From assembly GCF_001039355.2 (NCBI RefSeq), contig NW_019775429.1, positions 274,278 through 338,277 on the forward strand: a stretch of 64,000 nucleotides of DNA, written 5' to 3'. The translations under genes were made by a program, and so were the position numbers. Of the stretch, positions 11,855 through 24,763 are shown in pieces. Positions within the stretch are counted from its first letter, which is position 1; every line of letters begins with the position of its first letter. Under the pieces are notes generated by a model. That model was not told where the DNA came from. It did not search any database and saw nothing but the letters and a program-made list of their open reading frames with translations. The stretch comes from Lingula anatina. Taxonomy: Eukaryota > Brachiopoda > Lingulata > Lingulida > Lingulidae.

Positions 11855-13253
11855 TTAGTCCTTTTCTATCAGTTTTACTTCTCCATGCTTCAAAACAAAG
11901 ACTTCTCCCTCCTTGAGTCCTTTCTGTTTTGCTGACTCAGCAAATTTTTCTGGTGGTTCAAATATAGGCTGCAATAAACAATACAATTATACAATCTATC
12001 TTATTATAAAATGTTAGCTTAGTAAATCGACATATAGCAACAAAAGTGAACAATGGAAACCAAAAGAATCAATAAACATTAACAACTACATGTAAAAGTC
12101 GTAATTATCATCTTGAGAGACCTACTTTAAGTCACTGTTCTGAATACAGCAACAAAATGGACACTACAGCCCATGAGAGTAATTTTAATTTTAATTTTAG
12201 TTAAAACTAAAACACACTGGACAACTCTATGTGACAGTGTCTACCACTGCCGTGAGAGTCCTTGGGACCATTCCCAGACCCTATCATATTAACCTTGGAT
12301 AGATTCATCTCCAAGGGGATTCTCACTAAATTGCTATCAAATTAAGCAGCTAAGGCTGTATTCCCAGAGCTTTTAGATCGATCTATCCCTGCGGGGAGTC
12401 TCACTAGATTACTGTCAGATAATCCGGCTTAAATGTCCATCCCGCCTACTACAAGCTGTAAGGGGGTAATTAATTATCATTTAGCATCTTCAGTTGGTGT
12501 GCCAGACATCTAAGCCACTTAAGTTAGTGAGACACCTCTTGGAGATGGATCAATCCTGTTAGATTGATCTAGGCATGGGAACCCAGTCTTAGTGTAGTTC
12601 TGGTTACCTCAGTGGATCCCATGTGGTATGTTCCCCAGTGGATCCCCAGGGTATATCTGGCCTTCACATCACAGTGGATGTCCACAGCCTGCGCCGGGTC
12701 CACGTGTTGGGGCGCCATGAACCACCTGAAATACACACACAGTGCGGCATGTTTTAAATCATCAACACTTTGTTTAATGTGTGACTTAATACACAAGGGA
12801 GGAAACTGCCATTCAGGGAAAGAAGTTGGAAAGTATGGCATGATGTCTGCCCAGGCCAGTGATATTCTTGGCTCCCAAAAAGTTGAAAATCCTCCCAAAG
12901 TGGGACTTATCTGATTCCTGAATACATTGTCATCTAGTATAGTATATACTATAGCTATATATATATATGTCAGAACACCTCAAGCTGTGTTATTGAAACA
13001 TAAAACATTTATAGCTATAAAGAGAAACAATCTGATTATCTCATAAATTCTTCAACCACAAAGTTCAATTACGAAGTGAAACTATACAAACATAAGTGCT
13101 GTACCTAGGACAGTACGCCCCTATAGGAATGGCGGCCAAGTCAAAGGGTCCATGCTTCCTCCCTATCTGTTTGAATGCTTCACAGTATCCTGTGTCTCCA
13201 GCAAAGAAGAATCTGTTTGTTGATCCCAGAACACACCAGCTTCCCCAGAGCAC
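11855..13253 (-). pseudogene. NAPEPLD: NAPE-PLD last three exons, orphan extra copy
   Basis: Three exons with intact splice sites: 13105-13253 ([20 protein letters not shown]...), 12608-12725 ([17 protein letters not shown]...), and 11855-11968 ending in a stop ([15 protein letters not shown]...). They repeat the exons at 16474-16622, 15934-16051 and 15264-15377 with four amino-acid changes (A/V, H/N, K/E, V/I). No upstream NAPE-PLD exons accompany them. Nothing is broken inside them. Either the block is the second allele placed in tandem by the assembler, or it is a real partial duplication that could serve as alternative 3' exons. Confidence 0.85.
12264..12592. mobile_element. MITE (long-TIR foldback) in NAPE-PLD intron, left block
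   Basis: Member of a family with long terminal inverted repeats (outer motif close to GGGACCATTCCCAG on the left and CTGGGTTCCCATGCC on the complement of the right). The inner parts pair over about 100 bases around ATCTCCAAGGGG. This copy contains two successive left halves (12300-12355 and 12361-12432), so a family-like segment is doubled inside it. It ends about 15 bases from the splice donor at 12607. Confidence 0.7.
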
Positions 13254-13267
13254 CTGGAGACAACAGG

Positions 13268-13312
<45 letters not shown>

Positions 13313-13805
13313 AATACTACTACTACTACTACTAATAATAATAATAATAGATAAGTCCATTTTAACCCCCCCCCCCCCCCACCCTCTCTAGCCGACTCAA
13401 CAGCTTCTGTACAGAACTAGCTATACATATACATGTATATATAGTCAATAGGCACAGCCATTTCTCTGGCTATAACACTTTTTCTGTCAAATGATGAATA
13501 TTTGGAAAAAATTGATGTAATCACTCAGTCAGTTGACCTCTGGTAGAGAAAACATNAAGTGGATAGAACCGCGTGCTACCGACTCTTGTTCACTGCGCCG
13601 CACTGCGTACAGCTACAGCTACCGATACAAGCGCTGACATTAAATTCCTTATTTCTAAAAATACGTGTGCACGCTGACAGTCAATCATTAATTTTTTAGA
13701 CCGGGTGTCATCATACAGACGTAGCACCAGTACTTATCCAGTAAGTAAAATCTTATAAATTTTACTTGTTCTTTACTTAAGTGACTTTTATTGTTTCTAT
13801 AATTT

Positions 13806-13875
13806 ATTATTATTGTTTCTATAATTTTCAGATGTTAAACTTCTAACATCTGAAAATTATAGAAACAATAATAAT
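13806..13875. repeat. second copy of the perfect 32-bp hairpin
   Basis: Same structure as 10387-10456, inside the duplicated block: arms 13806-13837 and 13844-13875. The pairing is unchanged although the surrounding block has picked up differences. Confidence 0.85.
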
Positions 13876-15263
13876 TCATCAGTTAGTACCAGTAGTCATG
13901 TAATTTTCACATCAGTTGAACGTACGTTAATAATAATAAAATCATTACAAATTCAAAACAAAAGTCACTTAAGTAAAGAACAAGTAAAAATTATAAAATA
14001 ACCTTTTTGGCAACCGAAGCCAACCTGTAGTTTGGAAGAGGACATCCTCTTACGAATGAAGGTCACTGCGCTTACGGACCTTACACAAGTACGAATGAAA
14101 AGACCTCGGCGAACGCGCAACTGCCTGTAAATGACGACAAAAAACGAGCCCAATTTGGCTGTATCTTTATTACATAACACCATGACGACACAACAAACTT
14201 CACACACACGCGCAACTGCGTGCACATATTCATAAACATGAGCGTCTTTACATACGTAAAAATAGGAAACACACTCATACAGAGTTCTTGGGAACACTGA
14301 ATAACACATCACAACGCTTAAAAACTGGTCTTGAATAAGTTAAGTTTCGCAAATAATACTAAGACAGTTAAGACCCTTTTCTATATTTATGGTCTCTTTG
14401 AATATAGTTACATGTAAGTCCTGTGGAAATAACTATAGAGACAAGAGTTGGTAAAGTACATACACGTATCAAGTCATGTGACAACAGATCACTTCCTTTG
14501 GTTATCAATCATAACAGAGTCTAGTTCCTTGCAGATAAATAAACTATGTCATTAAACTAATTTTCATGCTATCTGTTAATGTGCGTACCTGTATTGTGCT
14601 ACGTATTTTTACCATTAATAGAACACATTCATTTTACTTAAAATTGATAAATTAATTTTCAAATCTAGACAACAGTCGTTGGCTCATAAGCCAAACAGCA
14701 AAATGAGATTAATATAACTTTGTACCATTCCAGGCCTTTGAAGTGATATTTTACTTTAAAAATTATATATTTTTAAAAATATTTTTTAAATATTTTACAA
14801 ATTTCCACCACCACTGCCTTCACAACATGCTTTTATTTGCAACAGTGGTTTGAATAAACAGAAGATTCAAGAATAATAATTTTATGCTTATGAGTATTTC
14901 TTTTCTGGAGCATATCCCAGAAAAAGCTCCATGCTCCTAAGATAATGAATGGTAAATTGATGAAAAACCCTGACAATGCAGCAATAAAATGCTACTGTCA
15001 ATAAATATGTGATACACGATAAGTAACAATGCTGGGTTATTGTCATTTTGTAACAAACACTTTATAGGCATCCTTAAAAATTTGCACTCAATAAAGTTTT
15101 AAAAATCTAAATTCTCTCTTCCTGGCAACTTACCAATGGCACTGATTTTGTTTTAAATTAGCGTATACAAACCCGTCATCAACATAATACTTGGTAAAGT
15201 CTAAACTGGTATTTACTGCACAATATCACATTTTCTTTCTTTTCTATTCCATTTTTATCAACT

Positions 15264-16636
15264 TTAGTCCTTTTCTATCAGTTTTATTTCTCCATGCTTC
15301 AAAACAAAGACTTCTCCCTCCTCGAGTCCTTTCTGTTTTGCTGACTCAGCAAATTTTTCTGGTGGTTCAAATATAGGCTGCAATAAACAATACAATATAT
15401 CTTATTATAAAATGTTAGCTTAGTAAATCGACATATAGCAACGAAAGTGAACAATGGAAACCAAAAGAATCAATAAAAATTAACAACTACACGTAAAAGT
15501 CGTAATTATCATCTTGAGAGACCTACTTAAGTCACTGTTCTGAATACAGCAACAAAATGGACACTACAGCCCATGAGAGTAATTTTAATTTTAGTTAAAA
15601 CTAAAACACACTGGACAACTCTATGTGACAGTGTCTACCACTGCCGTGAGAGTCCTTGGGACCATTCCCAGACCCTATCATATTAACCTTGGATAGATCC
15701 ATCTCCAAGGGGATTCTCACTAAACTGCTATCAAATTAAGCGGCTAAGATGTCTGTCACGTCTACTGAGGCTGCTAGGGGGTAATTTATTAGTGTTTACC
15801 AGCTTCAAAAGGCTTTCTAGACATCCAAGCTACTTAAGCTGAAAGCAATTTAGCGAGAAACCCCTTGGAGATGGAGCGATCCTGTTAGATTGATCTAGGC
15901 ATGGGAACCCAGTCTTAGTGTAGATCTGGTTACCTCAGTGGATCCCATGTTGTATGTTCCCCAGTGGATCCCCAGGGTATATCTGGCCTTCACATCACAG
16001 TGGATGTCCACAGCTTGCACCGGGTCCACGTGTTGGGGCGCCATGAACCACCTGAAATACACACACAGTACAGCACATTTTAAATCATCAACACTTTGTT
16101 TAATGTGTGACATAATACACAGGAAGGAGACTGCCATTCAGGGAAAGAAGTTGGAAAGTATGGCATGATGTCTGCCCAGTCCAGTGATATTATCTGGCTC
16201 CCAAAAAGTTGAAAATCTTCCCAAAGTGGAATTTATCTGATTCCTGAATACACTGTCATCCAACTATAGTATATATTATAGCTATATATATGTCAGAACA
16301 CCTCAAGTGTCAGCATGAGATGTTATAAAGACATATATCACCTGAGTTTAGCACTGTGTTATTGAAACATAAAACATTTATAGCTATAAAGAGAAACAAT
16401 CTGATTATCTCATAAATTCTTCAACCACAAAGTTCAATTATGAAGTCAAACTATACAAACATAAGTGCTGTACCTAGGACAGTACGCCCCTATAGGAATG
16501 GCAGCCAAGTCAAAGGGTCCATGCTTCCTCCCTATCTGTTTGAATGCTTCACAGTATCCTGTGTCTCCAGCAAAGAAGAATCTGTTTGTTGATCCAAGAA
16601 CACACCAGCTGCCCCAGAGCACCTGGAGACAACAAC

Positions 16637-16682
<46 letters not shown>

Positions 16683-17010
16683 GATAAGTTCATCCTACCC
16701 CCCCTCCTCCAGCCGACTCAACAGCTTCTGTACAGAACTAGCTATACATATTTATAATATAGCTATACATACATAGTCAATAGGCACAGCCATTTCTCTG
16801 GCTATACCACTTTTTCTGTCCAATGATGAATATTTGAAAAGAATTGATGTAATCACTCAGTCAGTTGACCTCTGGTAGAGCAAACATGGGAGGGCCAGTG
16901 AATGGTAGACANTGTTGTCAATGACATATATATGGTACATCACAATAGTGTTGTAAACATCTGTTATAATTGACATATATACGGTACGTAACACACAAAT
17001 ACAAGCATGC

Positions 17011-17057
<47 letters not shown>

Positions 17058-18752
17058 TTTCCAGAGTAAATTTCCTAAAACAAATTTCAGTCATGCCACG
17101 GTGACAGCATGAATTATGCAGCAAAGTGATAGAGACAATGATATCTACATTGATGTGTACAACAGTATGAAACATGCAGACTAATATTACTTTGACACAG
17201 AAAATTTACTGTGGCACTGATAAATAAGTCATATTACATAAAGTACTATTCTGATATTCTGCCAGTATACGCACTACATGTACAATTAATACACAAGACT
17301 TCATTTCAGTTATTTTGCATTTATCACACTGTACTTTTAAGAGTTGTGGGGCACTGGTCTCAAAATTAAATATTTTTTAAAGATCATTTATGTGTTTAAA
17401 CAGATACTGAAAACTTTTTACCCCCCCCCCCATCTCACCTTATCAGTGTCAAATGCTGTGCGCTTACACCAGTGTTGTGCAGGCGTAAAAACAAACTTCA
17501 CATTGCTCTCCTCACTGTATGGCTCCTCTTGCCACCAGTCCATCTCAATTACTTCTGCACACCCAACATCTGTCATCCAGCTCTTCAATCCCAGAGGCAC
17601 AAACCACTTCAGAGACGGCCCAAACCTCTCGTTTAACTTCTTAACAGAAGTCAAATCTAAGTGGTCATAATGGGTATGACTTATCACCACAGCGTCAATC
17701 TTTGGCAGTTCCTCGATGGAACATGGTGGAGGTCTGTAGCGCCTTGGTCCTATGAATTGTACTGGTGAACATCGGTCAGAGAAGATGGGGTCGGTAAGAA
17801 TGGTCAGTCCGTCCATCTGGACAAGGACAGTGGCATGACCTATCCATACAGTGCTGAGAGTGGTAGGAGATGGACCTTTGGACAAACACTCAAAGTCTGG
17901 CTTTATTACTGGCAGACGGGCCTCAATTTCCTGTTGAGAAAGAGATTTCTCTTATTTTTATCAGGTTTAATTTTTATTTCCTTCCTGACACTGTAGAATA
18001 CAGTTATTATCAAGTATACATTTCATTTATTCCCGTTGGCTGACAGCCTGTCATGGTGATAGCTTTTGAGAAGTGAACACAGTATTAAAGCTAAATAGTC
18101 ACTATGATGAGATGCATGAGAGGTGCAGTGAAAGTAAAAGTGGCCTATCCTAACAGCCAAATATGGTACCCATAAACTTTGTAAATTTTCTTGTCACTAT
18201 ATTAATATCTTTACCAGTGGTATGTTATTTACCAGAATGAACAGAAAAGTGAAAGCTCTGTGAGCTTCCTCATTAAATTGTGTATCTTTATGTAGGAACA
18301 TATTTTACTTACCCTAGCTAAGGGAATAATGAGACAAATTATGACAAGAAAATGTCCACATTTCTTTACAACTTTCACTGCCTCTACGTCTGCTTACCTC
18401 TGTGGTTGGTAAAGAAGGTTTCTTCTCTTTGAAGACCATTTTCATCAGGCCCCCCAGTCCGGGGGCAGTCCAGGTAGCCCAAGGGTTGACAAACCTTCCA
18501 TGTCTTTTCACTGAGGGCTGGCACCATGACTGCACTGCAAACATGAATTCATTGCAAACTCCAATATCTTCATAGAATCTTACAAAGTAAACCTTTTTTT
18601 TAAATATATTATATGATTTTTTTATTGAACACTGCATCAGAATATGATATTTTACATAGATATCATGTAGTAAATTTTGCCATTTTTAAAGACATATATT
18701 TGAAATAATTTAATTTCTTTCATTTTTTTTAAAAAGAATGCACTTATAAAAG

Positions 18753-18801
<49 letters not shown>

Positions 18802-18872
18802 GGCAGCAGTTGCAGGTATTNTGAGACAGACATTCATCTGTAACATTTACCTGTGTCACCTCCTTCAGCCAT
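15264..18872 (-). CDS. NAPEPLD: N-acyl-phosphatidylethanolamine-hydrolysing phospholipase D
   Basis: Membrane-associated zinc hydrolase of the metallo-beta-lactamase fold that releases N-acylethanolamines (anandamide class) from N-acyl-PE. Exons in order: 18851-18872 (start, MAEGGDT), 18398-18534, 17439-17930, 16474-16622, 15934-16051, 15264-15377 (stop); 343 codons, all phases agree. Metal ligands: H138, H140, D142, H143 (SHTHYDHLD), H206 (PAQHWCKR), D237 (AGDTGYC), H274 (PQHVDP), H296 (GIHWGT). The spacings 68, 31, 37 and 22 equal those of the human enzyme (H185, H253, D284, H321, H343, as I recall them). At 343 residues it is shorter than the human protein (about 393), mainly at the N-terminus. 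The start is the only ATG in the first exon, whose acceptor may be at 18922. A single n at 18821 lies in the first coding intron. Confidence 0.95.
15658..15915. mobile_element. MITE (long-TIR foldback) in NAPE-PLD intron, right block
   Basis: Same insertion site as 12264-12592 but with only one left half. Left: GGGACCATTCCCAG and, further in, ATCCATCTCCAAGGGG. Complement of the right: GGGTTCCCATGCC and CTCCATCTCCAAGGGG. The pairing continues to about ATGTCT near the middle, so almost the whole ~255 bases can fold on itself. Confidence 0.7.
16634..16681. repeat. (TAA)n microsatellite
   Basis: Trinucleotide run just upstream of the NAPE-PLD exon at 16474-16622. The equivalent tract in the left block (13270-13350) is longer and mixes TAA and TAC, a length difference between the two copies. 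Confidence 0.9.
17011..17055. repeat. (CA)n microsatellite
   Basis: Pure CA dinucleotides in the NAPE-PLD intron just right of the n at 16912. Similar dinucleotide tracts occur at 18757-18799 (CT), 23771-23840 (CT then GT then GC), 27776-27861 (TA then GA), 37238-37361 (CT, CA and CG mixture), 50005-50090 (TA then GA), 53484-53524 (CA) and 57922-57942 (CA). Confidence 0.9.
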
Positions 18873-18921
18873 CTCTGGTTGTACAGCTTGCTTCAATAGG
18901 GTGTCCTGGATAAGTATCTGT
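18873..18921 (-). other. probable 5' UTR part of NAPE-PLD first coding exon
   Basis: A TTTGCAG acceptor ends at 18922, and the sequence from 18921 down to the ATG at 18872 has no upstream ATG. A non-coding exon further right is therefore likely, but I cannot place it. Confidence 0.4.
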
Positions 18922-18934
18922 CTGCAAATAATTG

Positions 18935-21900
18935 AAATAATCTTTATTTCCAGATAAACAATATTACTTATTTCTTTTAATATTATCTCAGTACGGCAAG
19001 TGTAAAAGCATGTGCCTGTCATTAATAACTTCACCTCTTTCACAATGAGTTCTCTGTAGAACTGCAGTATAATACAAGTTACCAAATCCTTTGTTTTGAA
19101 CTGTAAACTAAAGGAATAAGACATGAAAGTTCAACTTACCCTGGGAAATACAAAAGCAGTGAGCCTGCCGCTAGTGCACAGATGTTACGTGCATGGATTC
19201 CTTTCACCATGAAGAGGAACTACAGTCCTGAATAAGAAGATGGTATAAACTGGGGATGACTACAGGCTTTTACAAATGGTTGGTGATATGCTGTACACAC
19301 AGGGGCAGATCCAGGATTATTTGAACTGGGGTCCAGTTTTTTTAGGAATGACAGGTCTTGGATGCATGCAAAGCTGACCTTGGCCCCCTTGGTGTAGAGT
19401 TTGGATACAATTCAAGGCCCCGAAATATTTTGATGTTTTGGAGAGCAAACAATGCCACTGGTACGGTTTAGAACTATGATTCAGCTTGTCAAAGAGGGGG
19501 ATATTGGTGTGATTTATTTTTCAGAAACCGCCACAGCCACATGTAGTAAAAATTTTTTCCTGCTTTGTGTATGGGGATTCTGCCTGTGTGTAAGTCCAAA
19601 ACAACTCTGCTTTGAAAAATTTTGAACTATTTATCTTGTCATTAAAGTAAAGATACTGGTAATTCATTAGATGGGAATGATGATCGAGGCACTGCTTGAT
19701 TTACAAAAGAATATAAACATTCCTCTGGACACAGATAAAGGAAAATAATACACCCAATGCAATATTTAAAATAAAAAATGTTATCACGTACGTGCATGAA
19801 GCTCTGCATGTGTGTGTGTGTGTGTGTGAGGGGAGGGGGGGGGGAGGGTTCTCTTTCCCCCAACCATGCACTCCGTTCGTACGGCTATGACTATGATATA
19901 AAATAAGTGTTTTCAATTGAAACTGTTCGTCTTTTCACTAACCTGCTTCTTTTCTTCCACACCGTGTCACGTATACCTAAACTTGCAAGTCATGTTGACC
20001 TGCTAGTATAAACAAATCAAGCGTTATGAATCACGGTCAATACTACGGGGGAAAAAATAGGTGGTAACACCTACAATAGATGGCGCTTATAAACAAGACA
20101 CGCCCCTCCCCCCCCCTCCACACCCGCACGCACAAATATTTAGAAGGGAGTTGATGTCTTGATGGAAAATACGAACTGAAAAACGAATAAAATTATATAA
20201 CATTTTAAAATGGTAAACGAAAAGAATGTGTCAAAATGCATATTTCGCCCCGTGCCCATGCCCCCCTTCCCTGTTGCTCTCATTAATATTAATATTAGTA
20301 TTATTATTGGTATTACAATTATAATTACTTTTATATAATCATAATTAATTCATTTATTTAACATTAGTTGAGGCGAACACATAATGATGCTTTTCGCCAG
20401 CTTTTGAATTTATTTATTTATTTTTGTATATTTGTTTATCTTTATTATAGAAATAAATCTGTTTAAAAAAATGAAAAATACGAATCGAAAAAAAAAAAAA
20501 ATAAATAAATAAATAAATAAAAATGAGCACAATCGGAGATATATCACAACTAACGCAATTTCTCCAGAGAAAGACTTCGGTTTCAAAAACTTGAAATATC
20601 AGCCTGCAGACCTTATCCCAGATAATGAAGACAGGATGAGCTGGGATAATATAAGATACTGTAAGATAAGATTAAGGTGCATTCAGCCATTAATATACAC
20701 ATTAAAATTCACATTTAACAGGGAGTTCGATAAAATGATTTCATTGGATGTAAAATCCATCACCGTTTTTTTAAAGTACACTTGTACCCTTTGTATTTCC
20801 TTTTTTAACTGTTTATCTATATAGTCTAATATACATGTTGGTCTTTCCATGTCAGTGAAGTGTTGAATTCCACCTCGGCAGTCTCATATCGCTTTACTAT
20901 AGTGCCACAGATGTGAATATGCTCTAATACATGCACATATTTCTTTTGTTTCTGAAGTTATCAGCCATTTATATCAATCATCTGTCCCATGCAGTGAATT
21001 CTGAAAACATGTTTCATACTTTCCAAGGACCAGCTGGGTGTGCTGCAATACTGTGATCAGCGCATGGGGAGCTAATTAATACACCTGTAGCTATCATCAT
21101 TATAGAATGAAATGAAGGCCATAATTACGAGTACTTTGGAGCATCTTGGAGTTATCAAACGAAATTCAAGAGAAGGAAGAAGGAAGAACATGTAGCTGTC
21201 AATATGCTACCAGTACGTTTTCATAATTGACAGAACGACCATAGGGTCTATCATTTGACCCCACTAAATATATATATATAAAATCAATAGTACAATTAGT
21301 TTACCCCGGTACATGTCGTACGGAAAAAACGTTCCTCATGACTGCCCCCATTGTTACTGTCCAGTCTGTTGGACACGTTGTTTATATTTGGTTACAGGCC
21401 TATCTATTCTGTATCTGTAATCAGCGTATTGCCAGATGAAAGGTCAAAAAAGGATAATGCGAAAAAAAAGATTGCTCAAATTAGACCCAAGGCGCGCCGT
21501 TAGATGGTAATCTGTGTAATCCGCCGTGCTGGTACTTTACTTCTATGCTATGTCAAATCACATATCGGATTTCCAAAGATTTGAACATGCACGTGAACAC
21601 TTTGTTTAGGACGCTAATGAAGCCACTGTTAATGTTTTGCTTGCTGTGATAGATGACCGGGATATATTGATTGCATGGCTTGTCTTTTTTTCCCGTCAGA
21701 ACACTCGTCTCACCATCTAGTTAAAACGTTAACAATCCAGGATTGTTATAATTAATTTACATTATTTGGTTCCATTATAAATCTCTCGTCGTGTAAATGC
21801 CATTAAACATACTACGTTTGTCACAATAAAAAAAAACATGTCACAGAAATATGAGATTATGCTTCCTTGCAAAATATGAATCCATCATTTCAATGGTCGG

Positions 21901-23788
21901 TGGAAGCCTTGCATTATGTAGACCTACCGGTACACCCACATCCGCACTGAAAACATGGTACCTCGTGTCGCATTTCCTTATAGATATGAGTGTTTTTTCC
22001 GATAAGCGAAAATGCCTATAATATACGTTACCGTTAAATGGTTTACATGTTATAACCCGCCTAGCTCCTACTTGATATGTGTTTGAAGCTCTCTATTTCG
22101 TTAAATTCATACACGAACATGTATATATAGATTACGCGTTTCTCTCAGCGTTGGCAGAACGTCATTAGCCTCGTGGAAAGGTCAAGGTCAGTGTTCTGAG
22201 TCTTTGGGTGACATGGTGGGGCAAAGGGCAGAGGTTCCAAAATACTTACGATGATTTCATATTGCCCCAGGGTGTGGTTGGCCTGGGGGCCGGGGTGGAC
22301 TGGGGTGGGGTGGGGTGGGCCTGGCAGTAGGGCGTGTTCGGGCCATCATTCTAGATCAACCTTACCAGAAATAAATTAATTATCTGAGCAAAATTTGGGA
22401 CAAGGTCAACAAAGACAGCTTGTGTTTTAAGGAGGTCAGTGGAAGTTCAGTTCACGAGGCCTGCTGATAACACAGGCGAGTTGCCACACCGTCCAGGATC
22501 CCCTTCGGGCAATCCTGGTAAACCTTTAATGGCTATCCTAACCTAGCTATTAGTACCTGGACTAACGAGATCCTAGGGGGGTTCTCCTATTATATTATAT
22601 TTTTGTACATGTAGCAGTGCATCTCTAATCTATCAAAGTACGCTATGTTTCAAGGGGAGCTCATTAAATAAAACAATCAATCAGAAAACACGCATGTACG
22701 CATAATGGTACAGCGAGATATGAAGTGGAGCGGAAGGTTTCTCCTCTATCTTATAAAGCCAAAGTGTGCTCTTGCGTGAGTGACAATTCTACAGAGTTGT
22801 AATAAATGGATCCACGTAAAGGTATGCTTTTGTATTTTATTGATTCGTGACAGAAAAAATAGTCCAGTTGAGATGATATCCAGCTCTACACATTGTTTTT
22901 AAACAGCTTCCCGCTTTTATTTCCACAGGTATTATATACTGTATATGCGTTTTAGGCCTTGTTTTGGGTATCAAATAAACACAAAGATTTCATATACAGT
23001 ATGCAGTTATTCTGCTAGTAAAATGTCGAGTTAAGTATTGTATCATTCTATCAGTAACTCTGGTGGGCAGTGCATTGCTTTGAATTCAGATCCAGTTGTC
23101 AAGATGATGGAAAAGCTAGAAATGAAAAGTAAAATTACCATTTAATTTTTCATTTACAAAAATAAATAAAATTGTTATTTGGGAATTTATAAATAAATAA
23201 ATGCAGTTGTGGTCTCCTGCAAGAAGAGATACATATGGTATAAAGATGGCGGGGATATGGCTTCATAATTCTTACTAACAGAAAAAAGATATTTCTTCCT
23301 TATAAGTGATGGTTTGCCTTTCTCGATACCTTCCATGATAATTTTTAAAACATGGGTGAGGGGTTGTTAAAGTACATTTCAGTACACGAGCAGAACGACT
23401 GGAGTACGTGGACGTTGGGAACCAAGAAAAGCGTCGGACGCAAAACAACTGATCAAATCCCTTGGTTAATATTTCACACTAAGTACTTGTCCCTCGAGTG
23501 TTAAAGCGTAAAAATTGGAGGAAAAAACAGGAGGCTCCTGAAACACATGCGTTCCGTTCAATTGAGGTACGTTACGTACGTTATTTCTAAAGTACATGTA
23601 TAGGCACAATTACAAAATAAATGTAATTGTTTCTGAAGTGTAGCGAACCAAATTGTCCCCAAAGTGGGCTTTGATCTTCTAAATAAAAGGAACCGAAATG
23701 TACTTTACATCTGCCTGTCCTTCAGACATGAAGTCAGTTAACCTTTACTAGAAAACTGGTAAGGCCCATATCTCTCTCTCTCTCTCTC

Positions 23789-23832
<44 letters not shown>

Positions 23833-24590
23833 CGCGCCCGCGTGTGCGTTGTTTGACTTTTGAAATAAAGGGCTGACATAAATAATGAATAATCAGTTTT
23901 GGCTTGTAATGTAAAAAAGTGCGACCATAAAAGATACTCCCATTATATATTAAATATCATATCAAAGGCACTGATTTGCAGAACAATCCAATTCTGAAGC
24001 ATTCAGATATAGCTTTTGGCCTTTTAAATTTCCAGATCGAAAATACGGTTTCAGCAGGTCGCACTTGTTACATGAAAAGACTGAGTCACATTTTCTATTT
24101 TTGACTTGCTACACGTACACTGTACATTATATACTTGTATTTGTGAGGGTTAACGCTGCTATAGAAGTACTGATGGAGCTCCTGGAATGTAGAACTTGTC
24201 GAGGCCAAACACATCTTTGATTTGGCGGATTGTTATATGACAAAATTGATCTTTGTAGCATGATATTGCATGACAGTGTCTTGCCAGATACAGAGGACAA
24301 AAACATCTTTTGTTGAAGCAATTCTCACAGCTCGCCAATGTCGTTGTTTAATGCCAGAAATAAACATATATCTGAACAGTTGCATAAATATCGAATTGCA
24401 ATATGCTGAACATGCAAAGTTCTTTCCTGCAAACCCTTCATAGCAGTGATGGAAGAGTATAATCGTTAATAGATTGAGCTTTAAAATATCTACGTGTTTC
24501 GGGAATAAAAAGCTTTGTGTCCAGTAACAACTTCACCCACTGATTGGTAACTGACCAGCCGAACAGGAATGTTGGTATAATCTCCACAAT
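18935..24590. other. intergenic, no gene recognised
   Basis: I see no credible exon. Contents: a fragment starting caggggcagatccagga near 19302, similar to DNA-transposon ends; a GT run followed by a G-rich tract at 19809-19848; AT-rich simple sequence at 20280-20520; a G-rich cluster at 22284-22319; a short GC-rich stretch at 22480-22590 (ccaggatccccttcggg...) that might belong to a SINE; and a CT/GT/GC microsatellite at 23771-23840. Confidence 0.5.
22284..22319 (+). other. G-quadruplex-prone G-rich cluster
   Basis: Successive runs of four or five G separated by one to five bases (ggggg, gggg, gggg, gggg, gggg, ggg) on the plus strand. The pattern meets the usual G4 rule of four or more G-runs with short loops. 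Function unknown; no gene nearby. Confidence 0.6.
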
Positions 24591-24591
24591 C

Positions 24592-24763
24592 CGGTGTGAC
24601 AGGAGTGGTAGTCCGCTAGGAACTGTAGTCCGCCTCCCATTTCTTTGTAAAGATGGCATTCATCCCATATACACTAACCCCAAAACTCCCACTAATCCTG
24701 ACATGTACTCATCATATGTGACCCCGGAATTCCATTCCTACGACTACCGTTCCCGTCACACCG
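24592..24763. mobile_element. MITE with CGGTGTGACRGGARYGGTAGTC termini
   Basis: Left end CGGTGTGACAGGAGTGGTAG; complement of the right end CGGTGTGACGGGAACGGTAG. The inverted match extends to about 30 bases with the following GTCCGCTAGGAAC/GTCGTAGGAATGG. The internal part contains ACTAACCCCAA, shared with the related element at 49074-49230. About 170 bases, no coding capacity. Confidence 0.75.

Larger units (their letters stand above)
10142..13555. repeat. ~3.4 kb duplicated block, left copy
   Basis: Runs from the n at 10141 to the n at 13556 and matches 13557-16911 from its first bases (gtggatagaaccgcg against atggatagaaccgcg). It contains 1.7 kb of non-coding sequence with a strong hairpin, then the last three NAPE-PLD exons with their introns. 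Differences are scattered substitutions, small indels and one MITE rearrangement, as expected for alleles or a very recent duplication. Confidence 0.85.
13557..16911. repeat. ~3.4 kb duplicated block, right copy (joined to NAPE-PLD 5' exons)
   Basis: Second copy of 10142-13555, between n at 13556 and n at 16912. This copy lies next to the upstream NAPE-PLD exons at 17439-18872 and so can form a complete gene with them. Confidence 0.85.

Noticed and set aside
12612-12914. Plus-strand frame over the NAPE-PLD exon
   Set aside because: It is the complement of a proven NAPE-PLD exon and runs into intron.
22480-22590. tRNA-like or SINE head
   Set aside because: A GC-rich stretch with a ccttcggg core, but I could not fold a cloverleaf or find clear A and B boxes.
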